Positions 16,120 through 25,407 of a stretch of 64,000 bases of DNA are shown in pieces. Both the position numbers and the translations under genes were made by a program. The notes beneath the pieces were generated by a model. That model saw only the letters and a program-made list of their open reading frames with translations. It was not told where the DNA came from and ran no database searches. The DNA is taken from NCBI RefSeq assembly GCF_001244995.1, contig NZ_LN869529.1:971264-1035263 (forward strand), written 5' to 3'. The DNA comes from Intestinimonas massiliensis (ex Afouda et al. 2020) (GTDB lineage: Bacteria > Bacillota > Clostridia > Oscillospirales > Oscillospiraceae). Each line of letters begins with the position of its first letter. Within the stretch, counting starts at the first letter, position 1.

Positions 16120-18520
16120 GATGACCGTCAAGAACGGCGTCGTTTACGGCGATGCCCTTTCCGCTCAGGAAAAGAAGCGGATCGTCATGCAGAAGAAAAA
16201 GGACAGGAAGGCAAAGAAAGTCCGCAAGTCCGCCCAGCAGACCATTCCCTATGTGGAGATGTGCCGCGACGGTATCTGCAAGGTGAACAGCCGCCTCTAC
16301 ACGAAGTCAATCGCCTTTGAGGACATCAACTACCAGCTTGCGCAGAACGAGGACAAAACTGCCATCTTTGAGAACTGGTGCGACTTTCTGAACTACTTTG
16401 ACAGCTCGATTTTCGTCCAGCTCTCCTTCATCAATCAGAAGGCAAGCCTCAATGAGTTCCGCAAGCGCATCAACATTCCGGCACAGGAGGACGCCTTCAA
16501 CGACATCCGCTCCGAGTATTCCGGTATGCTGCAAAACCAGCTCACCAAGGGCAACAACGGGCTGATCAAGAAGAAGTACATCACCTTCGGCATTGAGGCG
16601 GACTCCCTCCGCACGGCAAAGCCGAAGCTCGAACGCATTGAAACCGACATCCTCAACAACTTCAAAACTCTCGGCGTGAGAACCGAGCCGCTGTCCGGCT
16701 ACGAACGGCTGAAAGTGCTTCATGATGTGTTCAATATGGACAGCAATGAGCCGTTCCGCTTTTCCTTCGATATGGTTGCCCGGACAGGACTTTCCAGCAA
16801 GGACTTCATCGCTCCCACTTCCTTTGACTTCCGTGAAGGCAAGTGCTTCAAGATGGGCAAAACCATCGGCGCGGTGAGCTTCCTGCAAATCCTCGCGCCG
16901 GAACTCAATGACCGTATGCTTGCCGACTTCCTTGAGATGGACAGCAACATCACGGTCAATTTTCATATCCGGACGATTGACCAGGCGAAGGCGATCAAGA
17001 GCATCAAGTCGAAGATCACCGACCTCGACAAGATGAAGATTGAAGAGCAGAAAAAGGCAGTCCGCTCCGGCTACGATATGGACATCATTCCGTCCGATCT
17101 CGCTACCTTCGGCGGTGAGGCAAAGCGTCTGTTGCAGGATCTCCAGACCCGCAATGAGAGACTGTTTCTTGTGACTATCCTCATCATGAATACGGCAACC
17201 AATCGCCAGAAGCTCGAAAACGCGGTATTCCAGACCGCCGCCATTGCCCAAAAGTATAACTGTGCGCTCAAGCGTCTTGACTTCCAGCAGGAAGAGGGGC
17301 TGATGTCCTCTCTGCCTATCGGCGTCAATCAGGTGGAAATTGAACGAGGACTGACCACTTCCAGCACAGCGGTTTTCGTGCCGTTCACCACGCAGGAGCT
17401 TTTTCAGGGCGGTGAAGCTCTCTACTACGGGCTGAACGCGCTGTCCAACAACATGATCATGGTTGACCGCAAGCAGCTCAAAAACCCCAACGGACTGATC
17501 TTGGGTACGCCCGGTTCCGGTAAGTCCTTCTCCGCAAAGCGTGAAATGACGAACGCCTTCCTCATCACGGAGGATGACATCATCGTCTGCGACCCCGAAG
17601 CAGAGTATTTTCCCCTCGTGCAGAAGCTCGGCGGTCAGGTTATCCGTATCTCGCCGGTCAGCACGGATTACATCAATCCGTTGGACATCAACACGAACTA
17701 CTCCGAAGAGGAAAACCCGCTGACGCTGAAATCCGACTTCATTCTCTCCATGTGTGAGCTGATTATCGGCGGCAAGGACGGCTTGCAGCCGGTTGAGAAG
17801 ACCATCATTGACCGCAGTGTCCGCATGGTCTATCAGGAGTTCCTTGCAGACCCCAAGCCGGAGAAAATGCCGATCCTCGAAGATCTCTACAACATTCTGA
17901 GAAATCAGAAGGAACCGGAGGCACAGCGCATCGCAACTGCCCTTGAAATCTATGTTCACGGCTCTCTGAATGTCTTCAATCACAGAACGAATGTAGATGT
18001 CAACAACCGCTTCGTCTGCTATGACATCCGCGAACTCGGCAAGCAGCTCAAGAAGCTCGGTATGCTGATTGTGCAGGATCAGGTGTGGAACAGAGTTACC
18101 ATCAACCGCGCCCAGCACAAGGCAACGCGCTACTACATGGACGAGTTCCACCTTTTGCTGAAAGAGGAACAGACCGCCGCGTACAGCGTGGAAATCTGGA
18201 AGCGTTTCAGAAAATGGGGCGGCATTCCGACCGGAATCACGCAGAACGTCAAGGATCTGCTTGCGTCCCGCGAGGTAGAGAACATCTTTGAAAACTCGGA
18301 TTTTGTCTACCTTCTGAATCAGGCATCCGGCGACCGGCAGATTCTCTCGAAGGCGCTGAACATCTCGCCCAGCCAGCAGAACTACATCACCAACTCCAAC
18401 GCCGGTGAGGGGCTGATCTTCTACGGCTCGACCATCGTTCCCTTCAAGGACGATTTCCCGAAGGACACCCAGCTCTACCGCATCATGACCACCAAACCCG
18501 AAGAAACCGTACAGAACTAA
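16088..18520 (+). CDS. VirB4-like conjugation ATPase, CD1110 family
   Basis: 810 residues, about normal for the family. It energises substrate transfer and pilus assembly on the cytoplasmic face of the membrane. Walker A GTPGSGKSFSAKREM at about residue 475, IIVCDPEAEYFPLV following, Walker B YYMDEFHLLLKEEQT at about 680, and GITQNVKDLLAS (motif III) near 720. TTG 16088 after AGGAGGAATTGCAGC is the likely start; ATG 16121 is an alternative. The C-terminal part is homologous to the relic at 7240-7614. Confidence 0.95.
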   Translation: MNNSTAKAKPKMTVKNGVVYGDALSAQEKKRIVMQKKKDRKAKKVRKSAQQTIPYVEMCRDGICKVNSRLYTKSIAFEDINYQLAQNEDKTAIFENWCDFLNYFDSSIFVQLSFINQKASLNEFRKRINIPAQEDAFNDIRSEYSGMLQNQLTKGNNGLIKKKYITFGIEADSLRTAKPKLERIETDILNNFKTLGVRTEPLSGYERLKVLHDVFNMDSNEPFRFSFDMVARTGLSSKDFIAPTSFDFREGKCFKMGKTIGAVSFLQILAPELNDRMLADFLEMDSNITVNFHIRTIDQAKAIKSIKSKITDLDKMKIEEQKKAVRSGYDMDIIPSDLATFGGEAKRLLQDLQTRNERLFLVTILIMNTATNRQKLENAVFQTAAIAQKYNCALKRLDFQQEEGLMSSLPIGVNQVEIERGLTTSSTAVFVPFTTQELFQGGEALYYGLNALSNNMIMVDRKQLKNPNGLILGTPGSGKSFSAKREMTNAFLITEDDIIVCDPEAEYFPLVQKLGGQVIRISPVSTDYINPLDINTNYSEEENPLTLKSDFILSMCELIIGGKDGLQPVEKTIIDRSVRMVYQEFLADPKPEKMPILEDLYNILRNQKEPEAQRIATALEIYVHGSLNVFNHRTNVDVNNRFVCYDIRELGKQLKKLGMLIVQDQVWNRVTINRAQHKATRYYMDEFHLLLKEEQTAAYSVEIWKRFRKWGGIPTGITQNVKDLLASREVENIFENSDFVYLLNQASGDRQILSKALNISPSQQNYITNSNAGEGLIFYGSTIVPFKDDFPKDTQLYRIMTTKPEETVQN

Positions 18521-18535
18521 GGAGGATTTTTGAAT

Positions 18536-19129
18536 ATGAACAACAAGATGATTACCATTCCCTACGCGGACGCTATCGAATACGGAGAGAACACCTCCGC
18601 GCTGTTTAAGGCTCTGTGGGAGCTGACCGATCTGATCCGACTGGAAAGCGACCTCAAGAAGCATCACCGCGCCTACCTCCATGTGAGGGAGGACATCGAC
18701 GAAAAGGTCAAGGAAGCGCGTCAGATTATGATCAAGGTATCTGTGGATATGATCGGCTTTTACTTCAATGTTGATGTTTCTGAGTGCAGCAACAACGACG
18801 AGAATACCCCGTTCGCTGACGCGGCGGATGATGAAGCCGTATCTATCCCCAAGGACAAGTATGAGCTGATGATCGACGATCTGCTCACGATGTCCGAAAT
18901 CATTCAGTGCGTCGCAGATATGCGCACGCAGGATGCGAAGGCAATCCGCGAGTTCGGCAAGTTCGTCCCTGCTTTTGCCGCCTTTGAGAAGAACCGGCTG
19001 AGCCTCTATCGTGAGGCGGCGAAGGAAGCCGAGGAAATCTTCGACCGTTGGGCAGACGAGATTGACGATCTCGACGAGGACTTCATGGAAGATGAGGACT
19101 ACGAGCCGGACGAGTATTACTCCGACTGA
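18536..19129 (+). CDS. Conserved ICE protein of unknown function, acidic C-terminus
   Basis: 197 residues, soluble and largely helical, ending in an acidic tail rich in D/E/Y (EIDDLDEDFMEDEDYEPDEY). It sits between virB4 and a methyltransferase in the transfer operon and is not recognised as any named family. ATG 18536 is 10 bases after GGAGG; a TTG at 18530 is too close to the ribosome site. The acidic tail could contact DNA-binding partners or mimic DNA, which is speculation. Confidence 0.7.
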   Translation: MNNKMITIPYADAIEYGENTSALFKALWELTDLIRLESDLKKHHRAYLHVREDIDEKVKEARQIMIKVSVDMIGFYFNVDVSECSNNDENTPFADAADDEAVSIPKDKYELMIDDLLTMSEIIQCVADMRTQDAKAIREFGKFVPAFAAFEKNRLSLYREAAKEAEEIFDRWADEIDDLDEDFMEDEDYEPDEYYSD

Positions 19130-19164
19130 TATGCTCTCAAATCCGAAGAAAGGAGCTGGTTTTT

Positions 19165-20112
19165 ATAGAGCTTGACATCATTCATACCGGCGATTGCCTT
19201 GAAATCCTGAAAGCCCTGCCCGATGACAGCGTTCATTGCTGTGTGACGTCCCCTCCGTATTACGCGCTCCGCGATTACGGCATGGAGGCTCAGATCGGCA
19301 GAGAGACAACGCCGAAGGAATATATCTCGCGCCTGACGGAAGTGTTTACCGAAGTCAGGCGCGTTTTGCGTCCGGATGGAACGCTCTGGCTGAATATCTC
19401 AGACACCTACGCCGGTAAAGGCAATCAGGGCGATTTCATTGACCCGAAGAACCCCTACGGCAGAAACGGTCAGGCTGTGGCTCTCAACAACAAGGTTGAG
19501 GGCTGCAAGCCGAAAGACATGATCGGCATTCCGTGGATGCTTGCTTTTGCCCTCCGCGATACCGGCTGGTATCTGCGCAACGACATCATCTGGATGAAGG
19601 ACAACCCCATGCCGGAGAGCGTCAAAGACCGCTGCGCCCGCTGCTATGAGCATATTTTCCTGTTCTCAAAGTCCAAGAAGTATTTCTTCGACTACAAGGC
19701 GATTTCCGAACCGATTGCCCCTGCAACGGCGGAACGCCTCAAGCGCGGCATGAAAGGCGGCAACAAATACGGCAAGCCCGTTCCCGGTCAGCCTCAGCCG
19801 CAGTCCATCAACCGCCCTCGTGAGCATGGCGAGATCAAGGATTGTGACATCAATCCGCTTCGCAACAAACGCGATGTCTGGAAGATCAACACCGTTCCCT
19901 TCAAGGGCGGTCACTACGCCGCCTACCCTCCGAAGCTGGTTGAGACCTGTCTTCTCGCCGGTTGTCCAGAAGGCGGCATTGTGCTTGACCCCTTTATGGG
20001 AAGCGGCACAACCGGCATGGTTGCCTCACAGATGGGGCGTCATTTCGTGGGCATAGAGCTGAACCCTGAATACACCGAGCTTGCCTACAAGCGGATTGGA
20101 GGTGAAATCTGA
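19165..20112 (+). CDS. Orphan DNA methyltransferase (TSPPY type)
   Basis: About 315 residues. An amino-methyltransferase with catalytic motif CVTSPPYYALRDYG near residue 25 and the SAM-binding motif LDPFMGSGTTGMVA near the C-terminus (order IV before I, beta class; N4-cytosine or N6-adenine). The region before TSPPY (ELDIIHTGDCLEILKALPDD) is normal family sequence, so the gene must start upstream of the GTG at 19243. The only codon suitably placed after AAAGGAG is ATA at 19165, suggesting ATG mutated to ATA. Stop and the next start overlap (TGATG). Confidence 0.88.
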   Translation: MELDIIHTGDCLEILKALPDDSVHCCVTSPPYYALRDYGMEAQIGRETTPKEYISRLTEVFTEVRRVLRPDGTLWLNISDTYAGKGNQGDFIDPKNPYGRNGQAVALNNKVEGCKPKDMIGIPWMLAFALRDTGWYLRNDIIWMKDNPMPESVKDRCARCYEHIFLFSKSKKYFFDYKAISEPIAPATAERLKRGMKGGNKYGKPVPGQPQPQSINRPREHGEIKDCDINPLRNKRDVWKINTVPFKGGHYAAYPPKLVETCLLAGCPEGGIVLDPFMGSGTTGMVASQMGRHFVGIELNPEYTELAYKRIGGEI

Positions 20113-22316
20113 TGTCCAAGGAACCGGAGCTTAAAGCCCGCGACAAGGTAGTCGTGCGGATGACGCGGGAAGGCGCGGTTGAGGAAAACCTGACGGCTGG
20201 CACCGAGCAGCGTGTGTCAAAGCGGCTGGAAGAAGCAGAGCTGGTGAAGCCCGCTGAGACAGCCGAGCCTTCCGAGGCTCTTTCCCCAGAGGAACAGAAA
20301 AAGATGCAAATGCGCCGTCAGCAGCGTCAGTTTCAGGCGGAACACGCCGAAGATAACGACACACAGCCGCCCTCGGAAACGTCCGTCACAGAAGAGAAAA
20401 GGGCAGAAAATCCACCCCAGAATGTACCTGAACCGCTGCCCTCGGAAACGCCGTTCAAGCCTCCAACTTTAGAGCAGCACGGCGTTTCTTCTCATACCGG
20501 CACGGTGATTGCCGAAACGGTTGTTACGCACAAGCTGCGCAAGACCTCTGCGGTTGAAGCAGTGGATGCAGATGCCATTCTCACTCAAGCGGCGGAAACC
20601 GCCTCCGCGAAGCCGGTCTCGGACGATGCCGTTCCGCCCACGAAGCGGATGCAGAAGCTCGAAAGAAAATCCGAGAAGGCGCATGATCGGCTGGATGCCG
20701 CCCGTGAGAAGCTGCCCACGCACAAGGTTCTCAAGAAAGAGCGTGTCTTTGATGAGGAAACCGGCAAGGGCAAAACCCGCCTTCATTTTGAAGATGAGCT
20801 GAAAAAGCCGAAGGGCAAGGGCAAGCTGCAATTCGAGGCAGACAAAACCGTCCGCAAGGTCGGTGACACCCTCGCCTCCGGCATTCACGGCAAAATCCAT
20901 GAGGTCGAACAGGAAAACACGGCGGTTGAGGCGGCGCATAAAACGGAGATCGCCGCTGAGACTGCCGCTCGGCATTTCAGTCATCATCGGGAAAGCAGCG
21001 TCAACAAGCCCTACGAGAAGGTCTCCAAGCTGGAATACAAGGCGGATGCTGCGGATGCGAAGCTCCAATATGAGAGAAATCAGCAGGAGCATCCTGAGAT
21101 GAAGAAGCAGAACATGAACAAGTACTACCAGAAGCAGAACATCAAGAAGGAATATGCCGCTGCTCGAAATGCCGGTTCTCAGACTGCCGGGACTGCAACA
21201 AAAAGCACCAGCAAGAAGCTCGGTGAAAAGGCGTCCGACAAGATCAAGGAGTTCTTTGAGAAGAACAAGAAGGTCTTCATCTGGATCGGCGTCGGAATTG
21301 CCCTTCTCGTTTTGCTCGGTGCCGGAATCAGCTCGTGTTCGATGCTCACCTCTACCGGCTCGTCGGTTATCGCTTCCTCTTATCTCAGCGAGGATGACGC
21401 GATGCTCGGCGCGGAGGCGCAGTATTGCCGGATGGAGCAAGAGCTGCAACGCTATCTCGACACCTACGAAAGCACCCACGACTACGATGAATACCACTTC
21501 GATCTGGATGACATTGAGCATGACCCCTATGTGCTGATCTCCATTCTCTCGGCTCTCCATGAGGGCGAGTTCACGCTGGATGAGGTGCAGGGTGCGCTCC
21601 AAATGCTGTTTGAAAAGCAGTACATCCTCACCGAAGAGGTTATCGTCGAAACCAGATACCGCACGGAAACCGACACATGGACGGATGCAGACGGCAACAC
21701 GCACACGGAAACCTACCGCGTCCCGTATGACTACTACATCTGCAATGTGAAGCTCGAAAACTTCAATCTCTCCCATGTCCCGGTCTACATCATGGGGCAG
21801 GAACAGCTCTCCATGTACGCAACGTATATGTCGGTGCTGGGCAACCGCGAGGATCTGTTCGGTAACTCCCCCTATGTGGACAAGTACATCACAAATCCTC
21901 CCGCCGACTACGATGTCAACCCGGAATACCTGAACGACGAGAAGTTTGCAACGCTGATTACCGAGGCGGAAAAGTATCTCGGCTATCCGTATGTGTGGGG
22001 CGGCTCCAATCCCGACACGTCCTTTGACTGCTCCGGCTTTGTCAGCTATGTTCTCACGAACAGCGGTCTTGTAAATACCGGACGGCTTGGCGCACAAGGG
22101 CTTTACAACGTCTGTACGCCGGTTTCAAAGGCGAATGCACAGCCCGGTGATCTCATCTTTTTCGTCGGGACGTATGACACCCCCGGTGTGTCCCACGTCG
22201 GCATTTACGTCGGTGATGGGGTCATGATCCACTGCGGCGACCCCATTCAGTACACATCCATCAATTCTTCCTACTGGCAGCAGCATTTCTACGCCTTCGG
22301 AAGACCCGCCTATTAA
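20112..22316 (+). CDS. C40 (NlpC/P60) peptidase, CD1108 family
   Basis: 734 residues. A long charged cytoplasmic region rich in E/K/A (1-385), one membrane helix (about 386-410; FIWIGVGIALLVLLGAGISS), and an extracellular domain ending in NlpC/P60 with catalytic Cys in FDCSGFVSYVL (about 637) and His in VSHVGIYVGDG (about 693). It probably opens peptidoglycan for the conjugation channel, like VirB1/Tn916 Orf14 proteins. ATG 20112 overlaps the upstream stop. Confidence 0.93.
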   Translation: MSKEPELKARDKVVVRMTREGAVEENLTAGTEQRVSKRLEEAELVKPAETAEPSEALSPEEQKKMQMRRQQRQFQAEHAEDNDTQPPSETSVTEEKRAENPPQNVPEPLPSETPFKPPTLEQHGVSSHTGTVIAETVVTHKLRKTSAVEAVDADAILTQAAETASAKPVSDDAVPPTKRMQKLERKSEKAHDRLDAAREKLPTHKVLKKERVFDEETGKGKTRLHFEDELKKPKGKGKLQFEADKTVRKVGDTLASGIHGKIHEVEQENTAVEAAHKTEIAAETAARHFSHHRESSVNKPYEKVSKLEYKADAADAKLQYERNQQEHPEMKKQNMNKYYQKQNIKKEYAAARNAGSQTAGTATKSTSKKLGEKASDKIKEFFEKNKKVFIWIGVGIALLVLLGAGISSCSMLTSTGSSVIASSYLSEDDAMLGAEAQYCRMEQELQRYLDTYESTHDYDEYHFDLDDIEHDPYVLISILSALHEGEFTLDEVQGALQMLFEKQYILTEEVIVETRYRTETDTWTDADGNTHTETYRVPYDYYICNVKLENFNLSHVPVYIMGQEQLSMYATYMSVLGNREDLFGNSPYVDKYITNPPADYDVNPEYLNDEKFATLITEAEKYLGYPYVWGGSNPDTSFDCSGFVSYVLTNSGLVNTGRLGAQGLYNVCTPVSKANAQPGDLIFFVGTYDTPGVSHVGIYVGDGVMIHCGDPIQYTSINSSYWQQHFYAFGRPAY

Positions 22317-22332
22317 AAGAAAGGAGTTTTGC

Positions 22333-22569
22333 ATGAATCCCAAGTATCAGAAAGTCCTCTCCGACATTGAGAAGGCTGAAAAGAAGAAGTCCGAAATCGA
22401 AGGTCAGCTCAAGGAGCTGTACGACAAGAAGACAGAGCTGGAAAACCTTGAAATCATCAATACCGTGCGCTCTATGGTGATGGACAAGGATCAGATCATG
22501 GCGTTCCTGTCTTCCATGAAGGGCGGCACCAAGCCCGCTGAAAATACGGAGGTAATCGACAATGCGTAA
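22333..22569 (+). CDS. DUF4315 family small protein
   Basis: 78 residues, a short coiled coil (YQKVLSDIEKAEKKKSEIEG, QLKELYDKKTELENLEI) ending in a flexible tail. It matches the DUF4315 proteins that follow the C40 peptidase gene in this ICE type. AAAGGAG lies upstream; the end overlaps the DUF4366 gene by eight bases. Function unknown; a structural role in the transfer channel is plausible. Confidence 0.85.
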   Translation: MNPKYQKVLSDIEKAEKKKSEIEGQLKELYDKKTELENLEIINTVRSMVMDKDQIMAFLSSMKGGTKPAENTEVIDNA

Positions 22570-23341
22570 GAAGTTTCGTTTTCTGACCGTCCTTGCGGTC
22601 TGCGTCATGGTGCTGTCCTGCTTCTCGGTGACGGCGTTTGCCTATGCCGATGACACCGAACAGAACCTTCCCGTTACGGAGGCAACCCAGCCGGAACAGC
22701 AGCCCGCAGTCACTCCCGACCCTGAAAAGCCGAAGGGTGAGCCGATTGACGATGAGGGCAACGCCCACACCCGCGACTTGCTCTATGACAAGGCAACCAA
22801 CAAGCAGTTCATCACTGTCCAGACGAAGAACGGCAACACCTTCTTCATTGTCATCGACTACGATGCGCCCATCAACGAGGATGAGGAACAGTATCAGACG
22901 TACTTCCTGAACATGGTCGATGAAAGCGATCTGCTTGCGCTTTTGGATGAGGACACTGCGGCTGCGCTGACCACCTGTAACTGCAAAGAAAAATGCGCTG
23001 CCGGTCAGGTCAACACCGACTGCCCGGTCTGCAAGACCAACATGAGCGAATGCACCGGCACAGCCCCCGTTACGCCTGAGCCGGACAAGGATGCGGAAAC
23101 CGATGTCCCCGCCCCTAAACCCGAAAAGAAATCCAACATCGGCATGATCCTCGTCATCTTCGTTCTTGCTGGTGCTGCGGGTGCAGCTTATTACTACATC
23201 AAGTTCGTCAAGGGCAGAAAGCCCAAGGATGAAGATATGGACTTCTTTGATGATGAAGGCTACGAAGAAGAGCCGTACATCAACGAGGATGATGAGCCGC
23301 AGATTGCGGAGGATGCTGAAACGGATGGTGATGAAGATTGA
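22562..23341 (+). CDS. DUF4366 surface/membrane protein
   Basis: 259 residues: signal peptide (1 to about 29; FLTVLAVCVMVLSCFSVTAFA), an extracellular region with a conserved domain (TRDLLYDKATNKQFITVQ...TFFIVIDYDAP), four or more cysteines near 140-165 (CNCKEKC...CPVCKTNMSEC), a membrane helix (about 195-215) and an acidic cytoplasmic tail. Typical DUF4366 protein of Clostridia ICEs, probably a cell-envelope part of the mating channel. Confidence 0.85.
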   Translation: MRKKFRFLTVLAVCVMVLSCFSVTAFAYADDTEQNLPVTEATQPEQQPAVTPDPEKPKGEPIDDEGNAHTRDLLYDKATNKQFITVQTKNGNTFFIVIDYDAPINEDEEQYQTYFLNMVDESDLLALLDEDTAAALTTCNCKEKCAAGQVNTDCPVCKTNMSECTGTAPVTPEPDKDAETDVPAPKPEKKSNIGMILVIFVLAGAAGAAYYYIKFVKGRKPKDEDMDFFDDEGYEEEPYINEDDEPQIAEDAETDGDED

Positions 23342-25407
23342 TCTTAGTCATTGCTGAAAAGCCCAGCGTTGCCCAGTCCATCGCAAAGGTTCTGGGCGCA
23401 ACGTCACGAAAGGACGGCTACATGGAAGGCGGCAATTACATCGTTTCATGGTGCTTCGGTCATCTGGTGGAGCTGGCAGACGCCAGCTCCTACGATGAGC
23501 GGTATGCCAAGTGGCGGTATGACGATCTGCCCATTGTTCCGGAAAGCTGGATGTTCGAGGTCACGAAGGACAAAGCCCAGCAGTTCAAGGTGCTGTCCTC
23601 TCTCATGAAGGACAAGCGCGTCACCGAGCTGGTCTGCGCAACCGATGCAGGGCGCGAGGGTGAGCTGATCTTCCGGCTGGTTTACAACAAAGCCGGATGC
23701 ACCAAGCCCTTCAAGCGTCTGTGGATCAGCTCATTGGAGGACTCCGCCATCCGCGAAGGCTTCAACCATCTCCGGGACGGCAAGGAATATGACCGCCTCT
23801 ATGAAGCGGCACTCAGCCGCTCGAAGGCGGACTGGATTGTCGGCATCAACGGCACCCGCCTTTTCACCACGCTCTATCACAAGAAGTTGGTGGTCGGGCG
23901 CGTCCAGACGCCGACCCTTGCAATGCTGGTGGAGCGCGACGGGAAAATCTCCATGTTCCAAAAGGAGAAGTATTTCAACGTCCACGTCGGCAAGGGCGAT
24001 CTGACCGCCGATCTGGAAAAGGTCAAAACCGAAGAGGAAGCAAAAAGAATTGCGGCGGCTTGCGAGAAAAAGCAAGCCGTCGTTTCTTCTCTCAAGCGGG
24101 AGACGAAAACCGTCAATCCTCCGAAGCTCTATGATCTGACCACCTTGCAGCGCGAGGCAAACCGATACTACGGCTTCACCGCCCAGCAGACGCTCGATCT
24201 CGTACAAACACTCTACGAAAAGAAGCTCCTGACCTATCCGCGCACGGACAGTCAGTTCATTACGGACGATATGGAGGACACCGCCCGTCAGGTCATTTCT
24301 ATTGTCTGCCGCCAGCTTCCGCTTTTCTCCGGTGTTTCGGTTACTCCGGACATTGCCCGCGTAACCGACAACAGCAAGGTCACAGATCACCACGCCATTC
24401 TCCCGACCGTCCAGCTTGAAAAGCAAGAGGTTTCCGCGCTTCCTCAGTCGGAACAGAAAATCCTCAACCTTGTCGGGATGCGCCTTCTGTGTGCGACCGG
24501 CGAGAAGCACACCTACGCGGAAACGCAGATCACGCTCTCCTGCGAGGGCTACGAGTTCAAAACCAAGGCGAAGACCGTCGTTCAAAACGGATGGAAAGCC
24601 ATCGAAGAGCTGTTCAAGGCTTCCCTCAAGACGAAGGAAAAGGACGATCCCATGAAGTTCCTGCCCGAAGTCCATGAGGGTGATGTTCTGGATAGTGTGT
24701 CCGCCAGCGTTACGGAACACTTCACGACGCCTCCGAAGCAGTACACGGAAGACACGCTCCTGTCTGCGATGGAGACTGCCGGAAACGATCAGTTCGACGA
24801 TGACACCGAGAAGAAAGGTCTTGGAACACCCGCGACACGCGCCGGTATCATTGAAAAGCTGGTGAAATCCGGCTTTGCAGAGCGCAAGGGTAAGTCTCTC
24901 ATTCCCACGAAGGACGGCTGCAACCTTGTCTGTGTTCTGCCGGAACAGATCACCTCTCCCGCAATGACGGCGGAATGGGAAAATACGCTCATGGAGATTG
25001 AACGCGGCAATGCGGATGCAGACGCCTTCCTCAGCGGCATTGTCCAGATGACCGGGGATCTCGTGAAAGCCTACCCGTTTCTCTCCGATGCCGAAGCCCA
25101 GCGTTTCGGCACGGGCAAGGAGGAAATCGGCAAATGTCCTCGTTGTGGATCTCCGGTCTATGTCGGCAAGGGCAACTTCTACTGCTCGAACAAGGACTGC
25201 TCCTTCTGCCTGTGGGAAGACAACAAGTTCTTTTCCAGCAAGAAAAAGAAGCTGACCAAGAAGATTGCAAAGGAGCTGCTGGACAAGGGCTGGTGCCGAG
25301 TGACCGGGCTTTACACGCCGAAGAAGCCTCAGCTCTATGATGCGGTCATTCGTCTGGATGACAGCGGCGGCAAATACGTCAGCTTCAAGATGGAGTTTGA
25401 TCGATGA
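23338..25407 (+). CDS. topB: DNA topoisomerase III (type IA), ICE-borne
   Basis: 689 residues. N-terminal TOPRIM domain (LVIAEKPSVAQSIAKVLGA; ATDAGREGELIF), active-site tyrosine in LLTYPRTDSQF (about residue 300), and a C-terminal zinc ribbon (CPRCGSPVYVG...CSNKDCSFC). Type IA enzymes relax and decatenate single-stranded regions, useful when the transferred strand is copied. Start is TTG 23338, overlapping the DUF4366 stop by four bases. Related ICEs carry this gene in the same place. Confidence 0.94.
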   Translation: MILVIAEKPSVAQSIAKVLGATSRKDGYMEGGNYIVSWCFGHLVELADASSYDERYAKWRYDDLPIVPESWMFEVTKDKAQQFKVLSSLMKDKRVTELVCATDAGREGELIFRLVYNKAGCTKPFKRLWISSLEDSAIREGFNHLRDGKEYDRLYEAALSRSKADWIVGINGTRLFTTLYHKKLVVGRVQTPTLAMLVERDGKISMFQKEKYFNVHVGKGDLTADLEKVKTEEEAKRIAAACEKKQAVVSSLKRETKTVNPPKLYDLTTLQREANRYYGFTAQQTLDLVQTLYEKKLLTYPRTDSQFITDDMEDTARQVISIVCRQLPLFSGVSVTPDIARVTDNSKVTDHHAILPTVQLEKQEVSALPQSEQKILNLVGMRLLCATGEKHTYAETQITLSCEGYEFKTKAKTVVQNGWKAIEELFKASLKTKEKDDPMKFLPEVHEGDVLDSVSASVTEHFTTPPKQYTEDTLLSAMETAGNDQFDDDTEKKGLGTPATRAGIIEKLVKSGFAERKGKSLIPTKDGCNLVCVLPEQITSPAMTAEWENTLMEIERGNADADAFLSGIVQMTGDLVKAYPFLSDAEAQRFGTGKEEIGKCPRCGSPVYVGKGNFYCSNKDCSFCLWEDNKFFSSKKKKLTKKIAKELLDKGWCRVTGLYTPKKPQLYDAVIRLDDSGGKYVSFKMEFDR

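Noticed and set aside
16307-18682. 791-codon open frame on the minus strand
   Set aside because: Exactly antisense to virB4 and its neighbour; composition is typical of a shadow frame, no family motif.
20469-22097. 542-codon open frame on the minus strand
   Set aside because: Antisense to the C40 peptidase gene, whose domains are clear on the plus strand.
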